A DNA stretch of 64,000 bases, taken from assembly GCA_905221605.1 (NCBI GenBank), contig CAJNDS010000712.1, forward strand, positions 1 through 64,000, in the 5' to 3' direction. Source of the DNA: Symbiodinium natans. Lineage: Eukaryota; Sar; Dinophyceae; Suessiales; Symbiodiniaceae. Shown here in pieces: positions 28,790 to 41,337 of this stretch (the first letter of the stretch is position 1; the number at the start of each line of letters is the position of its first letter). Made by a program: the position numbers and the translations under genes. Under the pieces are notes generated by a model. That model was given only the letters and a program-made list of their open reading frames with translations. It was not told where the DNA came from and ran no database searches.

Positions 28790-29723
28790 CTCTGCCAGTG
28801 AAAACCTTTTTGGAAGGCAGTCCTGCTCACCACCGAGCACTTGAAGTCTTTGGGCCGTGTGGAAAAGCGCACGCTGTTTGTGAAGCCCATCACAGAAGTC
28901 TTCAAGAACGAGTTTGTGCTGGCCAATGTTCTCAGCACTGCGGAGAAGGCGGTTGCCAAGAATGAGCCGTTCCTGGTTACACAGATGTCTCAGGAGGACA
29001 AGTGGCATGTGCTCACTACGTGCACGAACCACTTGAGTTCTTGCTTTGCTCCGTACCATGTCTTTTTCAATGAGGCTCGTCGTGTTGAGTCCTACTATCA
29101 GTCTGCATGGTATGTCTTTACTTTGACTTGTGCTCAGACTGAAGAGTCTGGGCGTTGGTTCATCACACCTCTCAAGCCTGTGGGCAAAGATGACGTCGGC
29201 ATGCTTCGCATCCGCATCGTCATGATGAACGAGCAGGAGCTGCGAGAGATCGCATCTGGCGCCATTGAGCCGCCGAGCTTCGGCTTCTTCAATGGGTTCA
29301 CGCCTCAGGAAAGCGTAGGAAGCAGAGTTTCCCAAAGTGCAAGCTGCTTTTTAAAGTTTCTCAAGTGCCAATGGCCCTCTCTTCCTTGGCTCCAGGCGCC
29401 ACGAAAGCCGATGGAAGACTTGCCAGCGTTTTGCCGAGCTCTTTGAGCGACAGTTGACCAAAGTCAGTGGCCAGAGTGATGTTGGAGACGCCGAGTGGGG
29501 TCCCAACCTCTGTGGCAGACTTTCGCAGGCACAAAAGAAGAAGGCGGCCAGCAACCCTTTGCTAGCGGCTATGGCCGATACGTCTACACAGTACCCAGCT
29601 GAAGAGAACTGCATTCTGCGAATTCATGTGCCGTTCCCTGCGGGCCGTTTTGCAATGGAGAAGTCAGACTCACAAAGACGTTTAGAAGAGTGCGTTTCCA
29701 AGGATGTTGTGCTTTTCGAGTAG
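28790..29723 (+). CDS. Unrecognised gene, at least two coding exons
   Basis: The first stretch (about 28800-29310) gives a long, complex, well-mixed protein segment with TEHLKSLGRVEKRTLFVKPI, EPFLVTQMSQEDKWHVLTTC and DDVGMLRIRIVMMNEQELRE. It follows a TTTTGCTGTTCTCAG acceptor-like site. The second (about 29400-29723) reads FAELFERQLTKVSGQ, SQAQKKKAASNPLLAAM and ends with DVVLFE and a stop at 29721-29723. Composition and lack of repeats support real coding exons. I recognise no domain. A further exon with QFVQNIKALMPNKDVVLAGD at 30637-30760 may belong to it. Confidence 0.5.
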
Positions 29724-30636
29724 CACATGTGCTTCCGACCCTTCTGGTCGCAGTACGCGGGAGGCTAGCATGGGAGGGATTGACAGCCGCGCTTTCCCCT
29801 GTCTCACAAAGCGGCTCCGCCGAACAGCCCCCGCTCGTATTGTTTCTACCATGTTCCTGCTGGGCCCAGCCCAGCTATCGCAGAGATTAGCAGGATTAGC
29901 AAAGACGAAAAAGGACAGGCGTGCAGCATCGTGCAGCCGCTGAACATGAAGCCGGACTGTGCCAATGTGCCAACACACTGTCGAGCCGCGCCTGCCAGCA
30001 TTTGCGTGGTTCATGCGGGCAAGATCCGGGAAGATGCGTGCCGCCCCATATCCTTCTTGGGTTGAGACCTCTGACAGCAGGCCAGGCTGCTCAGGCTAAA
30101 TTTTGCTTCCAGGATGTCGAAAAAAACTTGACCCGTCTTGTATCGGATTGTTCCATGATTTTCCAGGCTTTGGGGCGGCTCCTCGCCCAGCCGCCCCAGA
30201 CAAGCTCCAAAGAGCTTCTCCAGTTTCAGGGGCACTTCAGCGCTGGCGGTTCTGCCGGCTTCAGCAGCTTCAGCGCTCCTCAGGAGGTCGGGAGCCTGAA
30301 AATCAGGTAGATGCCTTGCGCACTCGAAGTCTCTCATCGCACTCTCCTTCTTGTCCAGATCTTGCCGCAAATCGGTTGGAGGCGGCATGCTCTCACCTTC
30401 GTGCTGCCTTATTTTTCAAAACAACATGGAAGTTGATGGAAGTTGAGGACTGCGATGCCCGCGATGTTTGAAGCTCAAGGAGGCCACGGAGCGTTTGCAG
30501 CGCGCCGGCACAGGTTCTAGCAAAAAGTTGTGTGCACCGGAGAGGCCAGAAGAGTCGCATGCCGGGCGGAGGAGGATGAGGCCTCCCTGCCAAGCGAGTG
30601 CATGCCTAGCGGGCCTAGCGCCTTCTCCAATTCTGG

Positions 30637-30765
30637 TGCCAGTTCGTGCAGAACATCAAGGCGTTGATGCCTAACAAGGACGTCGTCCTGGCAGGGGACA
30701 GATCAGCTGAGCAAGAGGAGTACATTGGTCTGCAATTGTTCGCAGTGAAGAAATCAACGGGCGCA
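30637..30765 (+). CDS. Isolated coding-like exon, unrecognised
   Basis: WCQFVQNIKALMPNKDVVLA continues with GDRSAEQEEYIGLQLFAVKK before the frame loses quality. It may be a later exon of the gene at 28790-29723. Confidence 0.35.
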
Positions 30766-32966
30766 TGGGGGTTTCCGTGTGCAAGAATGTTCGCAAGCAT
30801 TTTGCAGCGAGGGGGTAGGGCAGCTTCAGGCAGCCGAACCCCTTGGTGTTTTTTCAGGTCTGTTCGTTGGGTAAGTCTTTCTGCGTGGGGGCAATGGGGG
30901 TTTCCGTGTGGCACATATTCTGTGCCATTTGGGCACGGCTAGTTGCGGCTAGTTATGTGTTGATGATTGGGCTTCCTTCCAACTTTCGTGTTCTGGGCTT
31001 CCTTTCCTTGGATGGTGGGTTTGCAAAAGGAGAAGATCAAGGCTGGGGTCCGCTTGGGAAGGCTCGCGATGTCGCCAAAAACTCAAGAGTTCCACTTGAG
31101 ATACACTGGATAAAAGTCACAAGCCGCTAATTGTCTCAGGCCGCCCAGGGACATGAACTTTTTTTGATTGGTCATTTTGCCATTGAACGTTGATACGCAC
31201 AGCCAAGCTCGAGGCTCGTTGGGTTTGTCGTTCTTTTCAGGAAAGAACATGCAGGGAGCAGGCCATCGCCCTCAAGATGGCAACGGCCCTTGTTCTCGGC
31301 CCTCTGCCCGGGTGTTTCTGAAGGTAGCCCGCCACTTTGGACTCGGCGGAATTCATACAAACAAACAAGGCAACACCCTCCTTCCTTTGCTCTGCAGGCC
31401 CTCCTGCAATCACTGCTTTGGGAGTCAGCACATTGCCGAGCACCATGCGCCAGCGGCGCCGTCAAGAAGGTCGTGTATGTCATTGATCTTGGAGCTCCAG
31501 TTTCTGAACACAACTTCTGCAAATCACTGCCCATCACTGCCCTCAAAATGTCGGTGGCACGCGCTATACAAGTCCAAGATGTCCTCAACGTAGTTTCCTC
31601 GTGCTGGCCGTGTGGCCGTGTGGCCGTGTGCGACACATCCCCGCATCGCCGAGGCTTTCTGGCCTCCTTCCTGAGCATGAAGAATGCATAAGAATGCTCA
31701 TCCATATTCAAAACCAGCTGTCAATCTGTCAATCTTCGTTTGCAAGGGAGAAGCTTTGCTCTCAGCAAAATAAAGACGAGAAGCGGAGGGTTTTTGGGTT
31801 TTATGGGCTCAGTTCCAATTTCCCACAAAGAATGGATCAGGCGGACTTCCGCTGCTTGTGAAGATCAAGAAGAACTCTTGTACTTCTCAGGGAGTTTCCC
31901 ATCTTTTTAGAAATAGAAGTTGCGTGTCCAGTTCTTTGGTGATATTTTCTGAGATGAAGCCTCTGGGCTGTCTTATGAATCACAAGACATGGGAAGCCAT
32001 CGTCTCAGCAATGAGATCCTCATGAAGCCATCAAAACCTCGCTTGTCCAGAAGAGCTACTTGATGCTTCCCCTCCCCACTCCCTTCCAACCTCTCAAGCC
32101 GATGACGTCGCCCCAGCCACTGCCATGCCTTCGTCGGTACCAGAGGGGGGGGGGGGGGGCGGGCTTTTGCAGGGTTGCCCCGTGCTCGCCACAAGTTGGA
32201 AGGTGAGGGGGCACAGGCGCAACTGGGGCAAGTGGGGCAAGTGGGGCACGTGGGGCACGTGGGGCAAGTGGGGGCAGACAACAGTTAGCGGAGCAGGTTA
32301 GCATGCGCACTGCAGTGTGGCGCTTCGCGCTTTTTGTATCGCATATGAGCCGCACTCGTGCATTGCCACAGCTATCTTAGTGATGTTTGATGTTGCTGAG
32401 GGAGCTCCAGCAGCTGGCCCGGGAGTATTTGGAGGAGCAGGGGATAGAGTTGGATGAGATGCCAGGGCCATAGCGTTCTTTCTTGCCGTCATTGAGGTGC
32501 AGTCTGCAGTCTCTAGGCCGAACTTGTGCCCTGCGAGGAACGTCAAGGTTATCGGGTTACAAGATAGTGCGATGACTATGAAAGATGACCCGGAGCAGAA
32601 GTACCGAACGGACAAAACACTAATGATGGAAGCTTATGACCGTGGTGAGATACAGCTCATGGACAAGACATGTGACCCGCTGGATGTACGAAGAACTTCT
32701 GTTGGTCATAAGGGTTCTGCTTCTGTAGGGAATAAATTTCGTGCCGCGCGGTGGTTTGGCCCTAAGGTACTGATTTGCTGGCTGTCAAGCCTCACGATGC
32801 GGAGGTGTGGAGAATGCTCACCTTGGGCAGGCTCCGTCTCAAGCGCCGAACTTAGCTCAGGAACTGACACTGCAGGAAGCTCATTCCGTCATCGTCATCC
32901 TCAGGGTTCACCTCGTGCCATGTGAAGAAGGGAGAACAAAAGGAGAACCAAAGTCATTCGTTATTT

Positions 32967-33006
<40 letters not shown>

Positions 33007-33830
33007 GGGTGGGGGGGGGGGGGGTGGTGGGCGAAGTATATTGAGATATTGAATTAACAGAGGCATACCGAAGAGCTGCCAAGAGTAGGCTTGAGTAGGC
33101 AAATTGCCAGAAATCATACTCATACCCTCCAAAAAAGTCAACAACTCATCTTACGAAGTGACGAGAGAGATTGTGGATAAGAGCGGGGGGCAACCTATAC
33201 AAACAAAGGACAAGCAACCTGAAAACGACATGCAAAAGGGATAGTAGACAGTCTTACAAACCAAAGTCGTTTATGCTAAAGAATCCAAATAAGAAATAAC
33301 GGATGTAGTTGGCCATGTCGCTGGTTGTTTCCTTCCTTGTTCCAAGCTCGTGTTGGTTGGGGGGTTGGTTGCAGTCCATCTTCGCAGTTCCTATTGGTGG
33401 GGGGGGGGGGGGGGGTTGATGGATTTGATAGCCTCAGTTGTACGCCTGCCCTTTCGGTGCAATTGTTTCTTAACTTCTTTGGGGGGTGGGGGGGAGTGGG
33501 AGAGGGGGGATTGGTTAACCATGATGTTGCAGAGAGAACACAAATTCCGACCGTGTGCATGTCCAAAGCACGAAACCTTTTCGACAAACGAGTTTACTCC
33601 TGGCTGTGGCGAGATGGTCAGAAAGTATCTGTAGTGTCGCCCAGCGATTTTGCAAGAACGCTGGCAGGCATCTTGCATTGAAACCCCAAAACAACGTGAC
33701 ACAACAAAATAGTTTCGGCACCCTGAAAAAACTGCTCTCTTGCTCCGTGCCCGCCTGCCAGCAGAAACACACTGTGAGGAAGAAACGGTCCCCAGTAAAA
33801 AAGGGCGTGTCAACCTAGTGGCGCATCAAC
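30766..33830. other. Long stretch with G tracts and only weak coding signals
   Basis: A possible exon at about 32580-32760 reads KYRTDKTLMMEAYDRGEIQL. Uninterrupted or nearly uninterrupted G runs lie at 32145-32158, 32968-33024 and 33399-33415. GTGGGGCAA repeats occur at 32225-32270. No family was recognised. Confidence 0.4.
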
Positions 33831-33834
33831 CTAG

Positions 33835-34760
33835 TGGGCATAGCAGGAAGTTCAAAACATCGTGGAAGACAGTAACTGCATGGATGAATCTAGCTCTCCG
33901 CTTCTTGTGTCGTAGTTAACACATCGCCAAGAGCAGGAGAATATTTTCGACCTCTTAGCAGAGTCCTGCCGCGTAACGCAGAGGGACAGCAATTAATGGG
34001 GATATTGACAAGTACGTATGTGAACAAATGAAGTCTTTACAAGCGAAGAAGTTAGAAATTTATGGGGTGTCCAAGAAAGATGCCTGACACGATGTGAAAG
34101 CAAAACTTATGCCTACCCTATTGAAGCACATGACGCTACTGCGACACCGGGGTATAATGATGGAGGCATTGTTTATCCAAAACTGACCCAAGCAAACACA
34201 ACAGGAATGGAACAAGGCAAGTTCGGAAGAATTTGTCAAAAGCCTATATGCGGATTTGTAAACTCAGGATACAACCCACAAGTCCCTTATTGTCCTCCTG
34301 AATTGTTTCTTTTGAAGTCGTCGGCGGCCCAATGGAACCAGCTGTTGGGCGGCAGTGGAAGGAGCAGATCAAGCCTTGATCAAGCAGCAGAAAATCATAC
34401 ACACGGAGTTTCTGCATTCTTAGAACACTACCACGGAAGGGTGTCTCAAGAAATTAGTTGAGCCAAGTTCAGAAGCCGGAATTCGCAACATCAATTCTTT
34501 CTCACAAACCTTCACAGCAGGAAGCGCTGAAATTAATGTGAATTAAGAAAATAAGATGGAATCATGTCAATGGCCGCGACCATTGATAGTTTTGAAGGAG
34601 TGATTGACAGAGGTAAACAGATTTTAGCACAAATTGCAATCGCAAACAAGAAGTTTGAAGCATCTCCGAATGTATGTCTTTCTTACTTATGCCATGCGGT
34701 GAATGTTATGTCTCCATGCCATGTGGCCTTTCCATCGACATTTGCCGTGTCAACATTTAT
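33835..34760 (+). pseudogene. AT-richer block with a degraded coding sequence of unknown origin
   Basis: Base use differs from the GC-rich neighbours. Frames switch, but pieces read like one protein: NGDIDKYVCEQMKSLQAKKL (about 33992), KLMPTLLKHMTLL (about 34107), EEFVKSLYADL (about 34227), KKLVEPSSEAGIRNINSFSQ (about 34452) and MAATIDSFEGVIDRGKQILA (about 34567). Each is broken by stops or shifts. I do not recognise the family; it could be a decayed mobile or viral-type insertion or a transferred gene. Confidence 0.35.
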
Positions 34761-35054
34761 GATATCAGAGCACATCTTTGACTTGTGCAGGGCTTGGTTT
34801 GATAAATAATGGTGTAACAGCGTATGGGGGGGGACAGACTGGTGTTGACTTGCTTGCGAGTGGGGTGTTGTGCTGCTCTGGTGCTGCGCTGGAAGGCTAT
34901 GGGATGTTGCGCTGGAAGCAGCTCGGCGCTGGATCGCATTTGAGCCGCACGCTCTCAACCCACGCTGTGCCGAAGCCTTCGCACAAGCAGGGACCCAGGT
35001 AGCAGCGCTGTAGCCGATTCTTCGATGCTCTTCGTAGCCGGATTTCCACAGTGT

Positions 35055-35935
35055 TTTTTGGACAGGAGCCGGACAGCGTGAAGGAAGCGCGTGTTCGATT
35101 CGCGCAGTTGTACAAAGAAGTCACGGGCATGAACTCCAAGGGCGAAGCCGGCGAAGGCCTCAAGCGGATGCGTGCGATGCGTTCTATGACTTGACTAGCT
35201 TTGCGTCTGTTGCCGTTGCACCCGAAGTTTGCACATTGAATGGCGCTCAGGCGAGGGTGTTCGCAACGTGGCCGTGGAGCTTCAAGAGTGTGTTTGGCGA
35301 TGCGATGAGCTTTTGGAACATGGCAGGGCAGAGGAACAGAAGCAGGTGCGGGCGAAGCCTGACTTGACCGGATGTTTTCCTCAAATTTAGCTTTCCCTTT
35401 GCATGAGATGATGTGTAAGAGACATGGCATTGCGGCCCTTGTCAGCACTCTCCGCAGGAAAGCCGCCCGTGCAATCTGAGCGCTCGCCCGGCCACCGTTC
35501 TCACTGGAGCCAGGTGCAGTGGCACTCAGAAGGTGGACTTGGGCTTTGTGTGTCTGTGCAGGCCACCGCATTATTTCCTGCCGAACTTTGCGAATTCCAT
35601 CGGGCCCATAAGGGTGGTCCAAGCAGAGGTGGAGGAGCTTGGAGGGGGCGCGCTTCATCCTCGCAAGATCATTGTTACCAGGGATGTGGAGGCTGTCACG
35701 TCTTGCCGCTGTGTTGCACGGTACGTGCTATGCCTGAGTGCTGGCCAGGCAGGTGAGCCTCTGTTCGTGCAGAATGCTTTGGCTTTCTGCGCCGTGGACC
35801 AGGCGGCTGGGTGGCATCAGTTCTCCATGCCTTCTTGTGATGTGCATCTCAGGCAGGGGATACCGTGCGGCTGAAGACATCCTTGGTCACAGCTGCAACA
35901 TTGCCAAGAACTCGGCCATCAAACAGCCAGTGCCA
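35055..35935 (+). CDS. Unrecognised multi-exon gene
   Basis: Consecutive coding-like pieces in one direction: FFGQEPDSVKEARVRFAQLY continuing to KEVTGMNSKGEAGEGLKRMR (about 35055-35185); EWRSGEGVRNVAVELQECVW to RAEEQKQVRAKPD (about 35240-35370); PPHYFLPNFANSIGPIRVVQ to HPRKIIVTRDVEA (about 35560-35695); PLFVQNALAFCAVDQAAGWH (about 35758-35820); and GDTVRLKTSLVTAATLPRTR (about 35860-35925). The complex, repeat-free composition argues for true exons. No domain was recognised. The 253-codon minus-strand frame across the same bases is taken as its shadow. Confidence 0.45.
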
Positions 35936-36059
35936 CACTGCATGTATGCAAGAATGCTTGCCTCAACAATGGCCAAGGTTAACTGGGAATTAGGTTCTTG
36001 GGTAAGGCTGTTGTCGGCCACAGCCTGTGGATCTGACAAGCGGAAAAGCTAGTGACAGG

Positions 36060-36905
36060 ATTCGGCTTGCAGACGACAAATGCATTCATGGCTCCATTTT
36101 CAGAAAAATGGTTTGGAGCTTGAGGTTATCGGAGAAGCGTATTGTGTGTTTGTGGTTTCACCACATATGGAAAAAAGGCGCGGCACTTTTCCGTTTTTCC
36201 GCAATCAGAATCTTTAGAATCCGAGAATCCACCGAAAAAGGCGCCTTTTTCCGTACATGGGGCTCGCAGATCTTTTTTCTCCGTGACTGGGTTTGCCAAG
36301 TAGCACGGACTCAAAGTCACCGCAAGTAAAGGCTTCAATTTCTCTTTTAACTTTCTTGCTTCTTGCACGCATCTTTCTTGCTTCCTACGCGCAACAATTC
36401 ACCATTCCAGAGTCAGCGGAAAGAGGCGCCTTTTTCCGTACCTGAGGGGTCACGGCAAAGAACCCTTCTCCCATGAATCGGCAATGGTGGTTGCGTAGCA
36501 CGGGCTTCACAGAAGGAAGCTTCCAGCCATTGTTCAACGTTCCTGGTTCTTACACGATGGCTTCCCGAAAGAACGCGCCCTTTTCCGTCAGAGTCCACGG
36601 GAAACAGGCGCCGATTCTCCGTACTTGGCAGACGGCAAAGAGCCATTTTGCCGTGTATAGGTAAAGGAAAAGCACAGTACTTACGTGACCTTTGGTTACC
36701 TGTCCAGCTTCAATCCATTTTCCAATTTTTGTTTCTGAACGCGTCTTATGTCCGTATATTCATATGGGAGACACGGAAAGACTCTCCTTTTTGCTTTGCT
36801 GGGTTTGCTACTTTTTCTGCGATCAGAACCCTCAGAATCCACGAAAAAAGTAGCACCTTCTTGCCGCGCATGGGAGTCATGCAAGTTTTTTCTCGGTGGC
36901 CGGAT
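36060..36905. repeat. Dispersed repeat family with a palindromic AAAAAGGCGCCTTTTT core
   Basis: A near-perfect palindrome lies at 36232-36254 (CGAAAAAGGCGCCTTTTTCCG). Related cores lie near 36417, 36565-36625 and 36765. A longer diverged direct repeat pairs 36199-36276 with 36811-36895 (both have CGATCAGAA- or CAATCAGAA-like starts, AGAATCCAC and a short stretch after GGG). No gene was recognised in the block. Confidence 0.6.
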
Positions 36906-37359
36906 CCGGGTCCTTTCACACTTTTGAGCTGAGCAACTTTATTATCCGAGAAGATTCCTCCTTTGGGCTTCCTGTTTGCTGATCGGTGAGTTACATGTTC
37001 TGTCGAATTTGCTTACACTTGGTTGGCACCTCCTGCTTTGCAAACGAAACAGTTGCAACACAAGTGAAGTGGTGACATGAATCTGACAGGTCTGCAAGAC
37101 AAGCGAAGCTGATAGACATTCTGCTGGACCGCAGTGAGTGGGATGAATCTGACAGTGATGCTGTGATGGCAGCCCTGGATGACCCAAAGGCCTGATGCCA
37201 GCCCGTCTCGTGTTCTCATCAGTCCATGCTGCAGTGTTACGCAGGTCGTTCGTGGAGATGGTCCATGGAGCTCAGATGCGGAATCCATGATTGAGCACTT
37301 CCAGGCAACTGCCAGACAATTCACGACAGTCGAAGAAGCTTCGTTTGCAACTTGAGCCT

Positions 37360-37830
37360 GTGTTTGCAAATTGGAGGGGGGCGGCCCCTCGATTTATACA
37401 AGCCGTGCAAGCTTGCTTCAAAGCATAACATGATGTTTTGAGAAACCCGTCATGCAAGCAGTGGGGCAGGGCTGCGCCGCCCCCCAATCCCCCAACCCAT
37501 CATGCGAGCATTGTGTTTGCAAATGGGGGTGGGGGGGGGGGCTGCGCCCACCCCCCCCCCCACCCCCCGCTTTTTTATGCCGTGCAAGCTTGCTTCAAAG
37601 CATATGACATGTGATTTTTCGAAACCCATCATGCGAGCAAATTGTTTGGCAAATGGCCCCCCCACCTCTCCCGATTTGGCAAATACAATCCTCACATGAT
37701 GGGTGTCAAAGCAAATCATATGCTTTGAGGCAAGCTTGCCTGGCTTAAAATCGCGGGGGGATTCGGGGTTGCGTCAAGCTTGCTTCCATCATGCAAGAGT
37801 ATTGCGTTTGCAAATTGCGGGGGCTGCGCC
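37360..37830. repeat. Repeat of about 175 bp, two direct copies and one inverted copy
   Basis: GCCGTGCAAGCTTGCTTCAA with AGCATA, GAAACCC and TCATGC(A/G)AGCA occurs at about 37403-37460 and 37578-37640. The inverted form (CATGATGGGT...GCTTTGAGGCAAGCTTGCC) is at 37695-37742. TTTGCAAATTGG or TTTGCAAATGGG boxes recur between them, next to G and C runs. Confidence 0.65.
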
Positions 37831-38460
37831 TCCGAGAGTTTGTAAGACGGGAATGGAGGTCCTCTTCGGCAAAACCAAGGAAACAGAGCCAAAATTCAAA
37901 GGTCCGTAGACACAGGGAGGCTTTCCTGTCAAAGTCAAGAGGAAACAGAAGTTCTCAGCGATGGCTCAGAGGGCAGCCCTCAGCCACGACTAGGAAAAAA
38001 TGCGGTGGCTGCCGTGCGTTTTGTTTTTTCTGCCTGGGCCATGGCTGACCGGCCCTCAGCCACAGCTGCGGACGGCTGCCGTGTTGTTTATTTGCTTAGC
38101 CTTTGCTGAATGTGTCTCAAATGCAGTGGACAACGTAATAAGCCACGGCTTCACAAGAGTCCTTTTGGCCACTGCCAGGAAAAAAGCCCGTCCGCCGTTC
38201 AATGATCGCTATTGCTAGTTGTACCCAGAAGCTGCGTGAGAAGAAGCCAAGCTGCTAAATCTAACCTCATAGGCTCAGAAATGGCCAGGTCTGCGAACAG
38301 CTCGTCCTTGAGGCCGAGATCCTGACGGGGAAGAATTATGCTGGCATCTGGTCGCCGGGGCCTTATGCAGGCAGTATGCTGCCACGGTCTAACGGAAAAA
38401 GGGAGCAACGAACGCCTGAAGTTCTAAAGCTTTAAGATCGTGAGCTGGTGGTGTCATTGC
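37831..38460. other. Stretch without a recognised gene
   Basis: Two partial copies of a CCTCAGCCAC...GGCTGCCGTG sequence at about 37975-38085. Nothing else could be supported. Confidence 0.3.
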
Positions 38461-41337
38461 AGATCTAGCTTTGAAAGTTTTGATTGACAGCGGAGGGACA
38501 GAAAGAAAGGGTAAGCTTGGTTTGATCAAGCTTGCTCGAGCAAAGGCTTCCGGCAATGGCAAGGCACAGCTGCACGCCAACAGGCCCAGTATCACCTATG
38601 CTTGGACAATCTTGGACATGACGTCGGTATGTTTCGATTCGCATTGTCAGCTGCGTTCTCATGACTTGGGCCAGCTGTCTACACGGTTTGGGGCGACGTC
38701 ATGGTTGCGAGATCTTCGCGGCCCCTGCAAGCCGGAGATGAGGTTCTTTTTGGAGTTGTCCTGCCGTGGCTTTCCGAGTTTATTGATTGGTACATGACGT
38801 GATTCATTCGCCCCAGGTGACGTTCGGCTTCATGGACCTTTGGTTTCCTCTGGAAATGCGCCAAGAGAAGTTCACCACAGCCGGCGGTGGAACCGGCTTC
38901 TGGTGTAGGTGCCCAAGACACAGAGAACCGGTAAAGGGGGTAAAGTTGCCAATTGTCAGGTGTCCGCGCTGTGAGGCAGAGGCTTCTTGGGGCTCAGCTG
39001 CTGTCCGGGCCTCGTGAAACAAGGTTCGTGAGGCCAGGGCCGCAAAGCCTCGGGACTCGGGCGACTTCGCCTTTGGCGCCACTGCATGTCTGATCCAAGT
39101 GTGGAGAAGTATGGGTTTTCCATGGTTTTCCCACATTTTTCCTTATGGTATGTTTTCCCACTTAGGCCGTGGCTTCGGCAGACCTGGAGCTGAGGCGCGT
39201 GGAGCTGCCCTTATGATGTCGGGGGTGTCGTCTCCTTTCGTCTTTCGTGATTTCGTGCGGCATCTTGGGCCTCGTCATCTTGCAAGGTTTGAGAAGCAGC
39301 AAAGCAGGGTGGAGGGAATTCTGCGCTCACTCGATCTGAAACTGGAAGAGAAGCGACAGGCACTGGAAAATTGCTGGAGACTAGGGGGGCCTTTGTCCTG
39401 AGTTGAAATTTTGCATTAAGCTGAACTCCAATCCTCGCCACCTGCACAAGAACATGCAGAAGCAATACGACGCCATCCGCGACGGAAGCTTACTGCTGTT
39501 GGTAGCCCTGCGAGACTCGACATCTCCAAGCTCTGCCGCAAGTTGTCTCTCCCAGGACAGTGACGCGCAGCGGACTGAGTACGAAGAAGGCGTGAGCCAT
39601 GTGAAGCTAATGTGCAATGTGATGGCAGTGCGATGCCAGCGTGATGAAATTTATGGCGCCGCCCACTGTTCTGGCCATATTTGGTGCTGCGTGGAGGTTT
39701 GCTTGGCCTGGCCGATCGCTTCGGCAACCTGAAGGGGATGCCAAAGGACGAGGATATCGAGGAGCTCCGCAAGTTTTTCCCGGAGAACAACGAGCCGGAG
39801 CTTCCCGCCTTTGAAGCCAGTAAGCCAGTAAGTGTGTCAAAATGTGTTTTCATCGCGAGATGCAGTCATTACAACTATTGAGAGCCGTGCCCTGGCGACG
39901 GAGGATGGTCGAGGTGCGGGCCGACTTGGCTAACGATTTGGTGGATGCGATCATCACCTTCGAGAAGCAGGCGAGCAATGCAAGCACAATTATTAGCACA
40001 ACTGTCAGCACACTCGTCAGTACAATGGCCAAGAAACCGTACATTGGATTTTTCACAGACCCTCGGCCCCAGGTCGATGAGATCGGACTGCCAGATGAGC
40101 AGCGATACTGGCTGCTGTCGAATCATTTTGCATCGTGTCTAAACGAGTCGGGTAGTCATCGCTATGATGAGCTGTGGTATTTTGGGTCAGCTGATCAGAT
40201 TCAGGAGTGTGGCCATGACTTCAGACCTTCAGACGCACAGACTCGGCCCGAGCCTTGAGGCCCAGTACAGCGAGCTCCTCACCCTTTTGCGCTTACGAAG
40301 GGATGTGGAGGTGCAGCAGTTGTGGCTTCTTTTGTACGATGCTTGTACTCTGCTTTGCCGGCGCGTGCTGGTGAAGCTTTGAAGGCTCAGCGCCGGGTGC
40401 TAGGAGGCATCTTGGAGGCGGTCGGTGCCCGAGCCACGTCGAGATCTTGCGGTTTGGGAGACTGTTGGCTGACTTGGTTTCTTGACTGTTTCATTGCTTG
40501 ATGTCATTGATGTTACTTGGTGTTACTCGGTTCGCCTCGAGGTGGCACACACGCACCCGGGCGGCTTTGAACACCAGCGACTCGCTGTTCTTCTCTGGGA
40601 GGCTGGGAGCGGTTTGCTCTCCACTGTGCGTTTTCTATCCCAACATGAAGCACTATCTGCGCATACATATCTCCACACCTTACCACGACTCATGCCACGA
40701 CTGGAGTGAAGAGCTTCAAGAACTCACTCTCCGGTTTCAGGGCAGGGTGCAATCGTGGCATCCGGAGCCCTGCTTTTGTCCTTCAGGTGTCAGCCCAGTG
40801 CGAAGATCCGACCCTGATGCGGAAGGTGCACAGAGCCCGAGGTGGAGCGAGTGGAGTGAGCGTAGTCTGAGTCCGAGGACCTTGTCCGGGACCTTATCCC
40901 GAAGGAGTTGGACAGAGTTCGGGAGGCGATCAAAATCAGATATGGCACCGACCTCGCTTACCTCGCATGGCAAGTCCTCTATTTCCTTGTCTCTGTGCTG
41001 TTGGTTAGGTCGAGACCTAGACGACACTGAAGCAGCCTGACTGCAGGGAGACATTTGCCGTGACAAGCAGTGAACGTTTCACGCGTTTCAAGAACGAAGC
41101 CACACCCAGTGACCCCAAGTGACAGTGTGATCCAGATTGTGGCGCTTGCTCGAAGATTGCCATGCCCGAGCCTTTTGCTTTCATCTCTGTTCTGGATGAG
41201 GTCGCCGCTGCCATGGCGAGGATCGCATCCACGGGCGTCATTGATGAGAACTGGATGTGGGACATCACGTGCCGTGCCCGAAGAGAGCATGTAGCAGAAC
41301 TTGATTTCATCTGCTCGAGTCAGAACGGGGAAGTTTG
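38461..41337 (+). CDS. Unrecognised exons, possibly one gene with coiled coil and zinc ribbon
   Basis: Coding-like pieces: LALKVLIDSGGTERKGKLGL (38466-38630); a CRCPRHR...RCPRCEAE zinc-ribbon-like piece (38810-39015); HLARFEKQQSRVEGILRSLD with KLEEKRQALENCW, a coiled coil (39270-39385); HLHKNMQKQYDAIRDGSLLL (39403-39570); GNLKGMPKDEDIEELRKFFP (39728-39825); VEVRADLANDLVDAIITFEK (39907-39965); LEAQYSELLTLLRLRRDVEV (40255-40320); DLIPKELDRVREAIKIRYGT then a hydrophobic YLAWQVLYFLVSVLLV (40864-41023); and a last ORF MPEPFAFISVLDEVAAAMAR ending at 41337. The grouping into one gene is a guess; splice sites were not proven. Confidence 0.3.

Noticed and set aside
32968-33024. G tract as a telomere or quadruplex locus
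   Set aside because: The run is almost pure G without TTAGGG-type units, and assembly or polymerase slippage cannot be excluded.
34897-35658. Minus-strand 253-codon frame
   Set aside because: The plus strand gives more convincing exon-like peptides over the same bases; the minus frame resembles nothing.
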